Shown: positions 16,397 to 26,030, numbered from the stretch's first letter. The stretch is DNA of 64,000 bases from Rossellomorea vietnamensis (GCF_001305855.1 NZ_LIXZ01000007.1:62001-126000); one strand, 5' to 3'. The notes: generated by a model from the sequence alone, not told the origin. Translations and numbers: made by a program.

Positions 16397-18907
16397 ATGC
16401 TTGGTCTATTAAATAAAGTGTTCGATGCGAATAAAAGAGAATTAAAGAGGCTGGAGAAACTGGCCGATCAAATAGAAGAATTAGGTCCTGATATGGAGCG
16501 TTTGACGGATGATGAAATCCGTGAAAGGACGGAGCGTTTCAAAGAGCGCTATCAAAAGGGTGAAGATCTTGAAGATATGCTCGTTGAAGCGTTCGCGGTT
16601 GTTCGTGAAGCGGCACGACGCGTACTTGGTTTATATCCGTACCGCGTTCAGCTTATGGGTGGTGTTTCCCTGCATGGCGGGAACATCTCCGAGATGAAAA
16701 CCGGTGAAGGTAAAACCCTGACGGCGACAATGCCTGTGTACTTGAACGCTATCACGGGAAAAGGCGTTCACGTTATCACGGTCAATGATTATCTTGCCAG
16801 CCGTGATGCCGAGGAAATGGGTAAACTATACAATTTCTTAGGGCTGACTGTTGGACTTAATCTTAACTCCATGTCAAAAGATGAGAAACGCGAAGCTTAT
16901 AGCGCAGACATCACGTATGGTACGAATAACGAGTTCGGATTCGATTACCTGCGTGACAATATGGTTCTGTACAAAGATCAAATGGTTCAGCGCAGCCTTC
17001 ATTTTGCCGTAATCGATGAGGTCGACTCCATCTTGATTGATGAAGCACGCACACCATTGATCATTTCAGGTAACGCCCAGCGTACGCCTCAGCTTTATAT
17101 CCAGGCAAATGCCGTTGTCCATACACTGAAAAAAGAAGAAGATTACACATATGATGAGAAGACAAAAGGTGTTCAATTAACGGAAGACGGGATCAGCAAG
17201 GTGGAAAGAGCCTTCCATATTGATAACCTGTTCGATATTTCACACGTAACCCTTAACCACCACATCAACCAGGCATTAAAAGCCCACGTTAGTATGCATC
17301 GTGATGTGGATTATGTGGTTCAGGAAGGCGAAATCATCATCGTTGACTCCTTTACGGGCCGCTTGATGAAGGGTCGTCGTTACAGTGATGGACTTCACCA
17401 ATCGATTGAAGCCAAAGAAGGTCTTGAAATCCAGAACGAAAGTATGACAATGGCAACGATCACGTTCCAGAACTACTTCCGTATGTACGAAAAGCTTTCC
17501 GGTATGACCGGTACGGCGAAGACGGAAGAAGAAGAATTCCGTAATATCTACAATATGAACGTCATTGTCATCCCGACGAATAGACCGATCGTTCGTGATG
17601 ACCGCGCCGATTTAATTTACGCTTCCATCGAAGGGAAGTTCAATGCGGTAGTGGAAGACATTAAAGAACGTCATGAAAAAGGACAGCCTGTACTGGTCGG
17701 TACGGTTGCCGTTGAAACGTCAGAGCTTATCTCTCAGCTTCTGACAAAAAAAGGCGTACGCCACAATGTGTTGAATGCGAAAAACCATGGCCGTGAAGCG
17801 GAAATCATTTTAGAAGCGGGTCAGCCTGGTGCCGTTACGATCGCAACCAACATGGCCGGTCGTGGTACGGATATCAAGCTTGGCGAAGGCGTCATCGAGG
17901 TTGGCGGTCTTGCCGTTATCGGTACGGAGCGTCACGAATCAAGACGTATCGATAATCAGCTTCGTGGACGTTCCGGACGTCAGGGAGATCCAGGGGTTAC
18001 TCAATTCTATCTTTCAATGGAAGATGAACTGATGAGAAGATTCGGCTCCGACAATATGAAGAGCATGATGGAACGCCTTGGAATGGATGACTCCCAGCCA
18101 ATCCAAAGTAAAATGGTCAGCCGTGCTGTAGAATCAGCTCAAAAACGAGTGGAAGGAAACAACTTCGACGCTCGTAAGCAGCTTCTTCAATACGATGATG
18201 TTCTGCGCCAACAGCGTGAAATCATCTACAAACAGCGTAATGAAGTCATCGACTCTGAAAACCTTCGAGACATCGTAGAAGGCATGATCAAATCAGTCAT
18301 CGAACGACAAGTAGCGGCTCATACGGCAGAAGAAGAGATGGAGAATTGGAATCTTCAAGGTATTGTGGATTACGTCAACGCCAATCTTCTACCGGAAAAT
18401 GACGTGACAGTCGACGACCTTCGTGGAAAAGAAGCCGATGAAATGATGGCTCTCATCTTTGAAGACGTACAGCATCGCTACAACGAAAAAGAAGAGCAGC
18501 TTACACCTGAGCAGATGCGTGAGTTTGAAAAAGTCATCCTGCTTCGCGCAGTTGATACGAAATGGATCGATCACATCGATGCCATGGATCAACTTCGCCA
18601 GGGTATCCATCTCCGTGCATACGGACAAAACGATCCACTGCGTGAATACCAGCATGAAGGATTCGCCATGTTCGAAAGCATGGTACTCGCCATCGAAGAA
18701 GACGTGGCAAAATATGTCATGAAAGCGGAAATCCGCAACAACCTGGAACGCCAGGAAGTGGCCAAAGGTCAAGCGGTGAACCCGAAAGAAGACGGAGCAA
18801 AAGCCAAAAAACAACCAGTCCGCAAACAAGCAGACGTCGGCCGAAACGACCCATGCCCATGCGGAAGCGGCAAAAAATACAAACACTGCCACGGCATAAC
18901 AGGATAA
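16397..18907 (+). CDS. secA: SecA, preprotein translocase ATPase
   Basis: An 836-residue SecA motor. Walker [10 protein letters not shown] and DEAD-type motif [14 protein letters not shown] lie in the first nucleotide-binding domain; [12 protein letters not shown] and [11 protein letters not shown] in the second. The C-terminus ends with the zinc motif [20 protein letters not shown]. SecA drives secretory proteins through SecYEG. ATG 16397 is chosen because AAAGGAG precedes it and [15 protein letters not shown] is the family start; the longer upstream frame is not conserved. Confidence 0.98.
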   Translation: MLGLLNKVFDANKRELKRLEKLADQIEELGPDMERLTDDEIRERTERFKERYQKGEDLEDMLVEAFAVVREAARRVLGLYPYRVQLMGGVSLHGGNISEMKTGEGKTLTATMPVYLNAITGKGVHVITVNDYLASRDAEEMGKLYNFLGLTVGLNLNSMSKDEKREAYSADITYGTNNEFGFDYLRDNMVLYKDQMVQRSLHFAVIDEVDSILIDEARTPLIISGNAQRTPQLYIQANAVVHTLKKEEDYTYDEKTKGVQLTEDGISKVERAFHIDNLFDISHVTLNHHINQALKAHVSMHRDVDYVVQEGEIIIVDSFTGRLMKGRRYSDGLHQSIEAKEGLEIQNESMTMATITFQNYFRMYEKLSGMTGTAKTEEEEFRNIYNMNVIVIPTNRPIVRDDRADLIYASIEGKFNAVVEDIKERHEKGQPVLVGTVAVETSELISQLLTKKGVRHNVLNAKNHGREAEIILEAGQPGAVTIATNMAGRGTDIKLGEGVIEVGGLAVIGTERHESRRIDNQLRGRSGRQGDPGVTQFYLSMEDELMRRFGSDNMKSMMERLGMDDSQPIQSKMVSRAVESAQKRVEGNNFDARKQLLQYDDVLRQQREIIYKQRNEVIDSENLRDIVEGMIKSVIERQVAAHTAEEEMENWNLQGIVDYVNANLLPENDVTVDDLRGKEADEMMALIFEDVQHRYNEKEEQLTPEQMREFEKVILLRAVDTKWIDHIDAMDQLRQGIHLRAYGQNDPLREYQHEGFAMFESMVLAIEEDVAKYVMKAEIRNNLERQEVAKGQAVNPKEDGAKAKKQPVRKQADVGRNDPCPCGSGKKYKHCHGITG

Positions 18908-18925
18908 CGAAAAGAAATCAGATGA

Positions 18926-18976
18926 TACCTGGGACTAACTTTGCTAAAATAAGTCCCAGGTACTTTTCCGTTTTTT
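18926..18976 (+). terminator. Terminator after secA
   Basis: TACCTGGGACT at 18926-18936 pairs with AGTCCCAGGTA at 18952-18962, followed by T-rich DNA. Confidence 0.8.
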
Positions 18977-19042
18977 ATGGGTAGTCAAAGTAGAGGGGAT
19001 TAATAGTGGATGATCTTGCAAGCAGGCTTTTTTAAAAGCACT

Positions 19043-19293
19043 GTTGATTGGAGCGGAAGGTGCTCGACTCCTGCGGGAAAAGTGGGACAGTACGAAAAGC
19101 GGAGGCGGCTTGCACAGCCCCGACAAGCATAAGATGAATGGGCCTAAGAAGGCGCGCTTTGCCTTCTTGGACCATTTAGCTTATGACCTCGAGGGGCTAG
19201 CCGCCGGAGCTAGACAGGTGAGACCCCGCAGGCGGAGCCGAGGAGGCTCACCGCCCGCCCCGCGGAAAGCGAGCACCTGCAGCGGAAATCAAC
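19043..19293. repeat. Palindromic 126-bp-type repeat carrying a nested second element
   Basis: The outer element begins GTTGATTGGAGCGGAAGGTG and ends CACCTGCAGCGGAAATCAAC, forming imperfect terminal inverted repeats of about 36 bases, with an inner hairpin GTGAGACCCCGC...GAGGAGGCTCAC. A simple copy is at 56813-56938. This copy is 125 bases longer because a second element lies inside (19091-19217). There is no transposase and no convincing frame. It fills most of the secA-prfB gap. Confidence 0.85.
19091..19217. mobile_element. Nested palindromic insertion with GACAG direct repeats
   Basis: Relative to the simple copy at 56813, 127 extra bases stand between GACAG at 19086-19090 and GACAG at 19213-19217, like a 5-bp target duplication. 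The insert is itself a long imperfect hairpin: GCGGAGGCGGCTTG and CAGCCCCGACAAGCATAAG pair with CTTATGACCTCGAGGGGCTAGCCGCC, with AAGAAGGC/GCCTTCTT at the tip. It looks like a MITE or REP-type element with no coding capacity. Confidence 0.7.
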
Positions 19294-19388
19294 CACTACT
19301 GTCTAATAGAAACTCCAGCCATTCTACTTCTGGTATAATCCCAATAAAATAATCTCAACAACCCAAATAACTATAGAGGTGACCACAC

Positions 19389-20490
19389 ATGGAACTATCA
19401 GAAATCAGAGCAGAGTTAGAAAAATCAGCTAAGACATTAGCGGACTTCAGGGGGTCTCTTTGACTTAGAAAACAAAGAGGCCAGAATCCAGGAACTCGAC
19501 GAAATCATGGTCCAGCCCGACTTCTGGGATGACCAGCAAACAGCACAAGGACTGATCAATGAAGGAAACGGATTGAAGGAACTTGTCAATGATTACAAAT
19601 CAATGCTTGAATCTCAAGAAAACCTTGAATTAACCCTTGAACTTGTAAAAGAAGAACCGGACGAAGAACTTCAACAGGATCTTGAAGCAGAGCTTGGTGA
19701 TCTCGTCAAACGCTTGAATGATTACGAGCTTCAACTTCTTTTAAGTGAAGAACATGACAAAAACAATGCCATCCTGGAACTTCACCCAGGTGCAGGTGGA
19801 ACCGAGTCACAGGACTGGGGTTCTATGCTGCTGCGTATGTACACACGCTGGGCTGAAAAAAGAGGATTCAAAGTTGAAACCCTTGATTATCTGGCTGGAG
19901 ATGAGGCTGGAATCAAGAGTGTGACTTTAGGAATCAAAGGACACAATGCATATGGCTACTTAAAAGCTGAAAAAGGCGTTCATCGTCTTGTGCGTATTTC
20001 TCCATTCGATTCGTCAGGCCGTCGTCACACTTCCTTCGTGTCTTGTGAAGTCATGCCTGAATTCAATGAAGAAATCGAAATCGACATCCGTACGGAAGAT
20101 CTGAAAATCGATACGTACCGTGCAAGTGGAGCCGGTGGACAGCACATCAATACGACTGACTCAGCGGTCCGTATCACTCACTTACCGACCAATGTGGTAG
20201 TAACGTGTCAATCCGAGCGTTCACAAATCAAGAACCGTGAGTCAGCGATGAAAATGCTGAAAGCGAAGCTTTACCAGAAGCGGATCGAAGAGCAGGAGCA
20301 GGAACTTGCTGAAATCCGTGGTGAGCAAAAGGAAATCGGATGGGGAAGCCAGATCCGTTCCTACGTCTTCCACCCATACTCCATGGTCAAAGACCACAGA
20401 ACCAACACAGAATCAGGAAACGTACAAGGCGTCATGGACGGCGACATCGATCCATTCATCAATGCTTATCTGCGATCCAAAATCAAATAA
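19389..20490 (+). CDS. prfB: Peptide chain release factor 2, with programmed +1 frameshift
   Basis: The first frame starts at ATG 19389 and reaches TGA at 19461-19463 after 24 codons, ending GSL. The shift site CTTTGAC with the internal Shine-Dalgarno-like AGGGGG a few bases upstream makes ribosomes slip +1 to GAC at 19462 and continue to 20490, giving about 366 residues. The protein shows the RF2 GAGGQ motif ([17 protein letters not shown]) and SPF codon-recognition tripeptide ([11 protein letters not shown]). RF2 terminates at UGA and UAA and autoregulates itself through this in-frame UGA. Confidence 0.97.
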
Positions 20491-20499
20491 TACACAAAA

Positions 20500-20537
20500 A
20501 ACTGACCCCGCTAACCATTGGCTGGGTCAGTTTTTTA
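20500..20537 (+). terminator. Terminator after prfB
   Basis: AACTGACCC and GGGTCAGTT pair around a 14-base loop, followed by TTTTT. Confidence 0.87.
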
Positions 20538-20545
20538 ATCTGTTT

Positions 20546-20610
20546 GAGGGACGGACCTCAAGCAGCACGATGAAGCAACTGTTTTGCTCCCGGCCAAGGT
20601 CCGTCCCTCG
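20546..20610. repeat. Inverted pair of the GGTCCGTCCCTC repeat
   Basis: GAGGGACGGACCTC at 20546-20559 and AAGGTCCGTCCCTC at 20597-20610 face each other over a 37-base spacer. It lies directly after the prfB terminator. Confidence 0.85.
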
Positions 20611-20820
20611 AACCTCACCTCATTAATGCTTTAACACGTTATTGAACTGTTATTTACACCTTCAGGCACCCATGCTATACTCTCAAAGGTTGATACAGAG
20701 GGATTCATCAAGTGGATCGCCATCTATATCACCTTCTTCATCATGGATTTATAAAAATAGAAGTACTTCTTTTTTGGATGCATATGTATACTCTTTCACA
20801 AATAACACGTGACCTATAGA

Positions 20821-20832
20821 GGTCCGTCCCTC
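20821..20832. repeat. Single GGTCCGTCCCTC repeat
   Basis: A lone 12-base core in the leader of yvjA, about 70 bases before its start. The gap 20611-20902 otherwise shows a possible -10 (TATACT near 20675) and no gene. Confidence 0.7.
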
Positions 20833-20902
20833 GAGGAGAGTTGCATCAAAGGAAGGGTTTGTACTCATACTATTAATACATAGGTTAAAGGAGTCGTACT
20901 GG

Positions 20903-21775
20903 ATGGGTTTGAAGGAAAGGCGTCGCGAGCAGGCATTTAATCCGCGGAAAGAAAAGTTGTTAGAGTATTTGTTTGTTGTGTTTGGGTCAACGATTGTGGC
21001 CATTGCGTTTAATGTGTTCTTACTACCGAATGAAGTAGCTTCAGGAGGGGTGAGCGGGATATCGACGCTTTTGAATGGACTGTTTGACTGGAAGCCGGCA
21101 TATGTTCAGTGGGCGTTCAATATACCATTATTCATTGCTGGCTTAATCTTTCTGGGACTGCAATTTGGTGTCAAAACAGCCATCGGTACGGTATTTCTAC
21201 CACTTGTCGTATTCTTGACCGAAGACTGGAAGCCATGGACGGAAGATCCCCTGCTTGGAGCCCTTTTCGGGGGCATTGGGGTAGGACTTGGTTTAGGAAT
21301 CGTCTTTCGTGGAAGAGCTTCCACTGGAGGGACGGACCTAGCAGCCCAGATCGTAAATAAGTTCACCGGGCTCTCACTGGGAACATGTGTGGCTATGATC
21401 GACGGCATGATTGTTCTGTCCGCAGCCATTGTCTATGATATCGAGCGTGGATTATATGCACTTATCGGACTATATGTAACAAGTAAATCCATCGATCTGG
21501 TTCAGGTTGGGATAAGCAGATCCAAAATGGCCCTGATCATCACTAACCGCCAGGAAGAAGTTCGGGAAGGAATTCTGAATAAAATCGACCGTGGAGTGAC
21601 AAAACTATCAGCATACGGTGGTTACACAGATGATGAACGGCCGATCCTCATGTGTGTCGTCGACCAGACAGAATTCACAAAACTGAAACAACTGGTCAAA
21701 ACGATTGACCCCGCTGCATTCGTCGTCACAATGGACGCTTCGGAAGTTCTTGGGGAAGGTTTCAAACGGGTTTAA
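20903..21775 (+). CDS. yvjA: YitT family membrane protein (YvjA)
   Basis: A 290-residue protein with five or six membrane segments in residues 25-200 and a C-terminal cytosolic DUF2179 domain (LIITNRQEEVREGILNKI onward). The YitT-family hallmark GRASTGGTDLAAQI is at about residues 137-150. The transport role is unknown. In B. subtilis yvjA lies in this neighbourhood. ATG 20903 follows AAAGGAG. The codons for GGTDL happen to contain GGGACGGACCT, close to the intergenic repeat core. Confidence 0.87.
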   Translation: MGLKERRREQAFNPRKEKLLEYLFVVFGSTIVAIAFNVFLLPNEVASGGVSGISTLLNGLFDWKPAYVQWAFNIPLFIAGLIFLGLQFGVKTAIGTVFLPLVVFLTEDWKPWTEDPLLGALFGGIGVGLGLGIVFRGRASTGGTDLAAQIVNKFTGLSLGTCVAMIDGMIVLSAAIVYDIERGLYALIGLYVTSKSIDLVQVGISRSKMALIITNRQEEVREGILNKIDRGVTKLSAYGGYTDDERPILMCVVDQTEFTKLKQLVKTIDPAAFVVTMDASEVLGEGFKRV

Positions 21776-21794
21776 ACTTGGTATAATTATGTAA

Positions 21795-21810
21795 GGGAGG
21801 GACGGACCTC
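21795..21810. repeat. Single GGGAGGGACGGACCTC repeat
   Basis: One 16-base copy between yvjA and cccB, just after a possible -10 TATAAT at 21783-21788, so it lies at about the start of the cccB transcript. Confidence 0.7.
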
Positions 21811-21851
21811 ACATCCGCGACTCTGAAAATGGATTCCTAGGGGGATAATAA

Positions 21852-22166
21852 ATGAAGAAAAAGCTACTTGGTGTTCTTTTTGGCGCTTCATTAGTACTTG
21901 CAGCCTGCGGTGGAGATGGCGGCGACAGTACAGAAACAAGCTCCGGTGGAGTAGACCCTGAAAAAATCGTAAACAATAAGTGCACCAGCTGCCATGGGGG
22001 AAACCTTGAAGGCGGAATGGGCCCGGCCCTGAAAAATATCGGTGCCCAACTAAGCAAAGATGAAATCCGTGAAACGATTAAAAATGGTAAAGGCCAAATG
22101 CCTCCTGGACTCATAGATGGTGAGGAAGCTGACGCAGTGGCTGAATGGTTATCGAAGAAGAAATAA
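21852..22166 (+). CDS. cccB: Cytochrome c-551, membrane lipoprotein
   Basis: A 104-residue small cytochrome. The lipobox LVLAAC places the lipidated cysteine at residue 19, followed by a Gly/Asp/Ser linker. The haem-binding CTSCH is at residues 44-48, and the distal methionine is likely in KGQMPPG near residue 80. It carries electrons outside the membrane, probably to a cytochrome oxidase. Length and position match B. subtilis CccB. Confidence 0.94.
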   Translation: MKKKLLGVLFGASLVLAACGGDGGDSTETSSGGVDPEKIVNNKCTSCHGGNLEGGMGPALKNIGAQLSKDEIRETIKNGKGQMPPGLIDGEEADAVAEWLSKKK

Positions 22167-22172
22167 GATCGG

Positions 22173-22208
22173 GAGAAGAATCCATTTTGGGTTCTTCTTT
22201 TATTTTTC
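22173..22208 (+). terminator. Terminator after cccB
   Basis: AGAAGAATCC pairs with GGGTTCTTCT and is followed by TTATTTTT. Confidence 0.85.
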
Positions 22209-22564
22209 TGAGTAGATTTGCTATAAATTTCAATGACTTAAACCGATGTTTTAAAAACATATTAGATATCCACAGATTTTTTCACCCCTTCTTTAAGTCT
22301 TTGTTACAGAACTTTTTCATGTGATATTCCCCCATTCAATACTCTATAAAATGTTCTCATTTATAACCTAGTAACTTTATCAGATTAGCATCCCCTTAAC
22401 GTTTGTCATGATAGGATCCTCAGAAATAAGAATGTAGTATTAGTACCAGATAATAGGTATATAAGACTATAATTTTATTGATTTATAGGTAAAATCGACA
22501 ACAAAACAGGTAAAAAATTCACATTTTTTCACGTTCTGAAATGTAAATGTAATAATTTTTATCC

Positions 22565-22592
22565 TTAACTTACTATAAAGAGATGTTATAAT
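22565..22592 (+). promoter_or_regulatory. Probable sigma-A promoter of ftsEX
   Basis: TTAACT 22565-22570, 16-base spacer and a perfect TATAAT 22587-22592. It leaves a leader of about 130 bases before ftsE that contains a TCACC/GGTGA hairpin near 22621-22644. DNA from 22209 to 22560 is AT-rich with no gene seen. Confidence 0.65.
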
Positions 22593-22729
22593 AATTTTCG
22601 GAAGCGTAATTCGAGGTTTTTCACCAATTTTTGTCTAACGGTGATAAAGACGACTTTGGTTACGTGCCGTGTACATATGTCGATAACAGCCAAGAGGGTA
22701 ACTACATAATACAAATTAGGTGATTTGAA

Positions 22730-23416
22730 ATGATAGAAATGAAAGACGTCTACAAGCAGTACAGCAACGGTGTCATGGCTGCCAATGGCTTTAACGTCCA
22801 CATCAAGCAAGGCGAATTTGTGTATGTTGTGGGGCCGAGTGGTGCCGGGAAGTCTACTTTTATTAAAATGATGTACCGCGAAGAACGTCCTTCCAAAGGA
22901 GATATCGTTGTAAATGGTATCAATCTCGCAAAAATAAAAAATAGTAGAGTTCCATACTTAAGAAGAAACGTGGGGGTTGTATTCCAGGATTTCAAGCTGT
23001 TACCATCGCTGACAATTTATGAAAACATTGCCTTCGCACTTGAAGTGATAGAAGAACATCCGAAGCAAATAAAGAAAAGAGTCATGGAAGTACTGGACCT
23101 GGTAGGGTTAAAACATAAAGCAAGAATGCTACCGAATGAATTATCGGGTGGAGAGCAGCAGCGTGTATCGATTGCACGATCCATCGTCAATACGCCAAAG
23201 CTTGTGATAGCAGATGAGCCTACTGGAAACCTTGATCCCGAAACATCATGGGATATCATGAACATTTTTGAAGAAATCAGCAACCGTGGAACCACGGTGA
23301 TCATGGCTACGCATAACCGGGAAATCGTGAATACGATCAAGCATCGGGTAATCGCCATTGAAAATGGCCGGATTGTCCGGGACGAACAGCGAGGTGATTA
23401 CGGTTATGAAAGCTAG
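22730..23416 (+). CDS. ftsE: FtsE, cell-division ABC ATPase
   Basis: A 228-residue ATPase with Walker A GPSGAGKST (near residue 37), signature LSGGEQQRV (near 140) and Walker B LVIADEPTGNLD (near 160). FtsE powers the FtsEX complex, which activates cell-wall hydrolases outside the membrane. The stop overlaps the ftsX start by 11 bases. It opens the ftsE-ftsX-M23 hydrolase unit. Confidence 0.97.
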   Translation: MIEMKDVYKQYSNGVMAANGFNVHIKQGEFVYVVGPSGAGKSTFIKMMYREERPSKGDIVVNGINLAKIKNSRVPYLRRNVGVVFQDFKLLPSLTIYENIAFALEVIEEHPKQIKKRVMEVLDLVGLKHKARMLPNELSGGEQQRVSIARSIVNTPKLVIADEPTGNLDPETSWDIMNIFEEISNRGTTVIMATHNREIVNTIKHRVIAIENGRIVRDEQRGDYGYES

Positions 23417-24290
23417 AACGTATGGCCGCCACTTCAGAGAAAGCTTCAAGAGCATTGGCCGAAACGGCTGGATGACATTTGCATCAGTGAGCGCCGTTAC
23501 CGTGACATTACTACTTGTTGGTGTGTTCATCGTTTTAATGCTAAACATGAACAAGGTAGCAACCGATATTGAAAAAGACGTTGAAGTGCGTGTCTTACTC
23601 GATATTGGAACTGAAAAATCCCAAACTGATCAAATAGAAAAAAAGATACAAAATATAAGTGGTGTGGAATCAGTTGAGTATTCTTCCAAAGAAGAAGAAC
23701 TTCAGAATCTGGTCAAAGATCTGGGAGACGATTTCAGATTATTTGAACAAGATAACCCATTATATGATGTGTTCATCGTAAAAGCGGATAATCCGCGTGA
23801 CACCGGTAGAATTGCTGGTCAAATCAGCAAATATGAAGGTGTCAATGAAGCCCTTTATGGTGAGGCGAAGATTGAAAGATTATTCAATGTACTGGAAATG
23901 AGTCGGAATGTTGGACTTGTGTTGATCATCGGTCTGTTGTTCACGGCGATGTTCCTTATTTCAAATACAATCAAAATTACCATTGTCGCTAGAAGAAGGG
24001 AAATCGAGATAATGAAACTCGTGGGTGCAACCAACTGGTTTGTACGCTGGCCATTCATATTAGAAGGATTATGGCTTGGAATTTTAGGTTCTATTATCCC
24101 GATCGCTCTTGTCTCAACAGGTTACTACTATGCCTATGGATTTATTGAACCAAAACTACAAAACAATTTTATTCAGATATTAGATTTTACCCCCTTTATC
24201 TATCAAGTAAACGGATTAATTCTATTAATGGGTTGCCTGATCGGGGCTTGGGGAAGCTTTATGTCTGTTCGTAAATTCTTAAAAGTGTAA
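23406..24290 (+). CDS. ftsX: FtsX, cell-division ABC permease
   Basis: A 294-residue membrane protein with the FtsX layout: TM1 near residues 22-45, a large outside loop (residues about 50-165), then three TM segments. The cytosolic-turn motif RRREIEIMKLVGATNWFVRWPF (residues about 197-218; key REIEIMKLVGAT) is typical. ATG 23406 lies inside the end of ftsE after GAGGTGATT. It transmits FtsE ATP hydrolysis to an extracellular peptidoglycan hydrolase. Confidence 0.96.
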   Translation: MKARTYGRHFRESFKSIGRNGWMTFASVSAVTVTLLLVGVFIVLMLNMNKVATDIEKDVEVRVLLDIGTEKSQTDQIEKKIQNISGVESVEYSSKEEELQNLVKDLGDDFRLFEQDNPLYDVFIVKADNPRDTGRIAGQISKYEGVNEALYGEAKIERLFNVLEMSRNVGLVLIIGLLFTAMFLISNTIKITIVARRREIEIMKLVGATNWFVRWPFILEGLWLGILGSIIPIALVSTGYYYAYGFIEPKLQNNFIQILDFTPFIYQVNGLILLMGCLIGAWGSFMSVRKFLKV

Positions 24291-24329
24291 AATTTGATAG
24301 GTTGATAGAAGCTGAAAGGAGCATGCCGC

Positions 24330-25688
24330 TTGAACAAGAAGTATTTTATATCATTATCTATTGCAGCAGCATTAACAATCGGAAGTCTACCAACGTTAGC
24401 AACCACTGCTAGCGCTAACTCCTCCGTGGAGGACTTAAAGAAACAGCAGGACGGCGTTTCATCTAAAAAAGAAGAGGTCAATGGCAAGATTAATGAGAAA
24501 AAATCTCAAATTGACCAAACTATTAGTAAACAAAAAGACATTGAATCACAGATTGCCGAAATCAGTACGAAATTAAAAGATACAGAAACGAAGATTGCAG
24601 AAAAAACAAAAGAAATTGATGAAACAACAGCTAAGATCAATAAGCTTAAAGCGGATATTGAAGAATTAAAGAAAAAGATTGAAGAACGTAACGAACTTCT
24701 GAAGGAACGTGCTCGTGCCATTCAGGAAAAAGGCGGTTCTGCCAATTATCTTGACGTACTTCTTGGGGCGGAGAGCTTCGGAGACTTCATCAACCGTGTA
24801 ACAGCAGTTAATACAATCGTAAGTGCCGATAAAAAGATCATGGACGAACAAAAACGCGATCAAGAAGAATTAGAGAAAAAGCAGGCGGAAGTGGAAAAAG
24901 AACTTGCTGACCTCGAATCTTCCAAAGCGAATCTTGAATCTTTAAAACAAGACCTGAATAGTCAAAAAGCTAAAAAAGCTGAACTATTCAAGCAGCTTGA
25001 AGCTCAGCAGGCATCCTTGAAAGTAGAAAAAGCAGATCTTGAACAAGAATCGAATGAACTTTCTAAAATGGAGCACCAGCTTGAAGGTGAAATCCAGGCT
25101 GAACAAGCACGTCTGGCAGAGTTAGCACGCCAGCGTGAAATCGAACGTAAGCGCCAGGCGGAAGCTGAAGCGGCGAAACGTGCAGCAGCACAGAAACAAG
25201 CTACATCAAGCAGTAGCGGCGGATCTTCTTCGGCTCCTGCGGCAACAACAGCTACGGCTCCAAGTGCACCTGTAAGTGCAGGAGCATGGACAGCACCAGC
25301 ACGTGGAACAATCACAACCAATTTCGGCTGGGACGTTTTAAATGGTGAGCGACGTTTCCACTATGGTACTGATATTGCAGCACGAGGAAGTGTTCCAATC
25401 TCTGCAGCAGCAGATGGTTATGTCATTAAGAGCCACTACAGCTCAAGCTATGGTAATGTAGTGTACATCACTCACTCTATCAACGGCCAAATGTTCACAA
25501 CTGTATATGCTCACATGTCTTCTTCATTAGTGAGCACTGGACAAGCAGTGAACAAAGGTGACCAAATCGGTTACATGGGTAACACAGGATTTTCTTTCGG
25601 ACAGCATTTACATTTTGAACTGTACAGAGGTTCTTGGAGTGCATCGCATTCAAATGCTGTAAACCCACGTCAATATATTAACTTTTAA
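24330..25688 (+). CDS. Coiled-coil M23 peptidoglycan endopeptidase, likely FtsEX partner
   Basis: A 452-residue secreted protein. It has a signal peptide ending near residue 30 (TTASA), a long charged coiled coil in residues about 32-275, a Ser/Ala/Thr linker and a C-terminal LytM/M23 zinc endopeptidase domain with HYGTD (first zinc ligands, near 345) and HLHFE (near 430). This architecture matches EnvC/PcsB/CwlO-type hydrolases that FtsEX switches on. It begins 39 bases after ftsX with a TTG start and AAAGGAG site, supporting that link. Confidence 0.9.
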   Translation: MNKKYFISLSIAAALTIGSLPTLATTASANSSVEDLKKQQDGVSSKKEEVNGKINEKKSQIDQTISKQKDIESQIAEISTKLKDTETKIAEKTKEIDETTAKINKLKADIEELKKKIEERNELLKERARAIQEKGGSANYLDVLLGAESFGDFINRVTAVNTIVSADKKIMDEQKRDQEELEKKQAEVEKELADLESSKANLESLKQDLNSQKAKKAELFKQLEAQQASLKVEKADLEQESNELSKMEHQLEGEIQAEQARLAELARQREIERKRQAEAEAAKRAAAQKQATSSSSGGSSSAPAATTATAPSAPVSAGAWTAPARGTITTNFGWDVLNGERRFHYGTDIAARGSVPISAAADGYVIKSHYSSSYGNVVYITHSINGQMFTTVYAHMSSSLVSTGQAVNKGDQIGYMGNTGFSFGQHLHFELYRGSWSASHSNAVNPRQYINF

Positions 25689-25692
25689 GTTT

Positions 25693-25730
25693 GAAAATCC
25701 CCGCTTCTGTTTAGAGGTGGGGATTTTTTT
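25693..25730 (+). terminator. Terminator after the M23 gene
   Basis: AAATCCCCGC and GGTGGGGATTT pair, followed by a T run. Confidence 0.85.
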
Positions 25731-25871
25731 GAGTGAATGCAAAAGCTCCTCTAATTCCATGCCCATCCACTGCTGGTTAAGAAAGGGGAAATTTAATCGA
25801 CAACTTGTTTACTAAAGACTGTTTTCATATCCTTATTCTTCTAGTATAATGACAATATTCAAGTGATTTTT

Positions 25872-25958
25872 CGAAAAAGGCAAACTAATTGAAAGATTAG
25901 GACGCAAAACTACGGGTCTTCTATTTTAAAAAATAATGATCGCCGGGTTACCGAAAAC
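25872..25958 (+). promoter_or_regulatory. c-di-GMP-I (GEMM) riboswitch
   Basis: The aptamer shows the conserved pieces in order: AAAAGGCAAAC, a CTAATT-GAAA-GATTAG hairpin with a GAAA tetraloop, GGACGCAAAACTACGGG, a variable stem and GATCGCCGGGTTACCGAAA. These are the c-di-GMP-I riboswitch consensus. A Rho-independent hairpin follows at 26005-26029, so it is a transcriptional switch. The next gene starts at 26073. Confidence 0.92.
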
Positions 25959-26004
25959 AATGGAAGCAATGAATACTAACTCGAAATTTATTCTAGTATC
26001 ATTC

Positions 26005-26030
26005 AGCCTGCCTTTTTGGTGGGCTTTTTC
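26005..26030 (+). terminator. Expression-platform terminator of the c-di-GMP riboswitch
   Basis: GCCTGCC pairs with GGTGGGC (two G-T pairs) around TTTTT, followed by TTTTT. It lies between the aptamer and the 81-residue gene. Confidence 0.8.

Noticed and set aside
19044..19352. 102-codon reading frame across the nested repeat
   Set aside because: It follows the palindromic elements, has low-complexity Arg/Gly/Pro content and no ribosome site.
21329..21342. GGAGGGACGGACCTA inside yvjA as another repeat copy
   Set aside because: It encodes the conserved STGGTDL motif of YitT proteins, so coding constraint explains it; a shared origin with the repeat cannot be shown.
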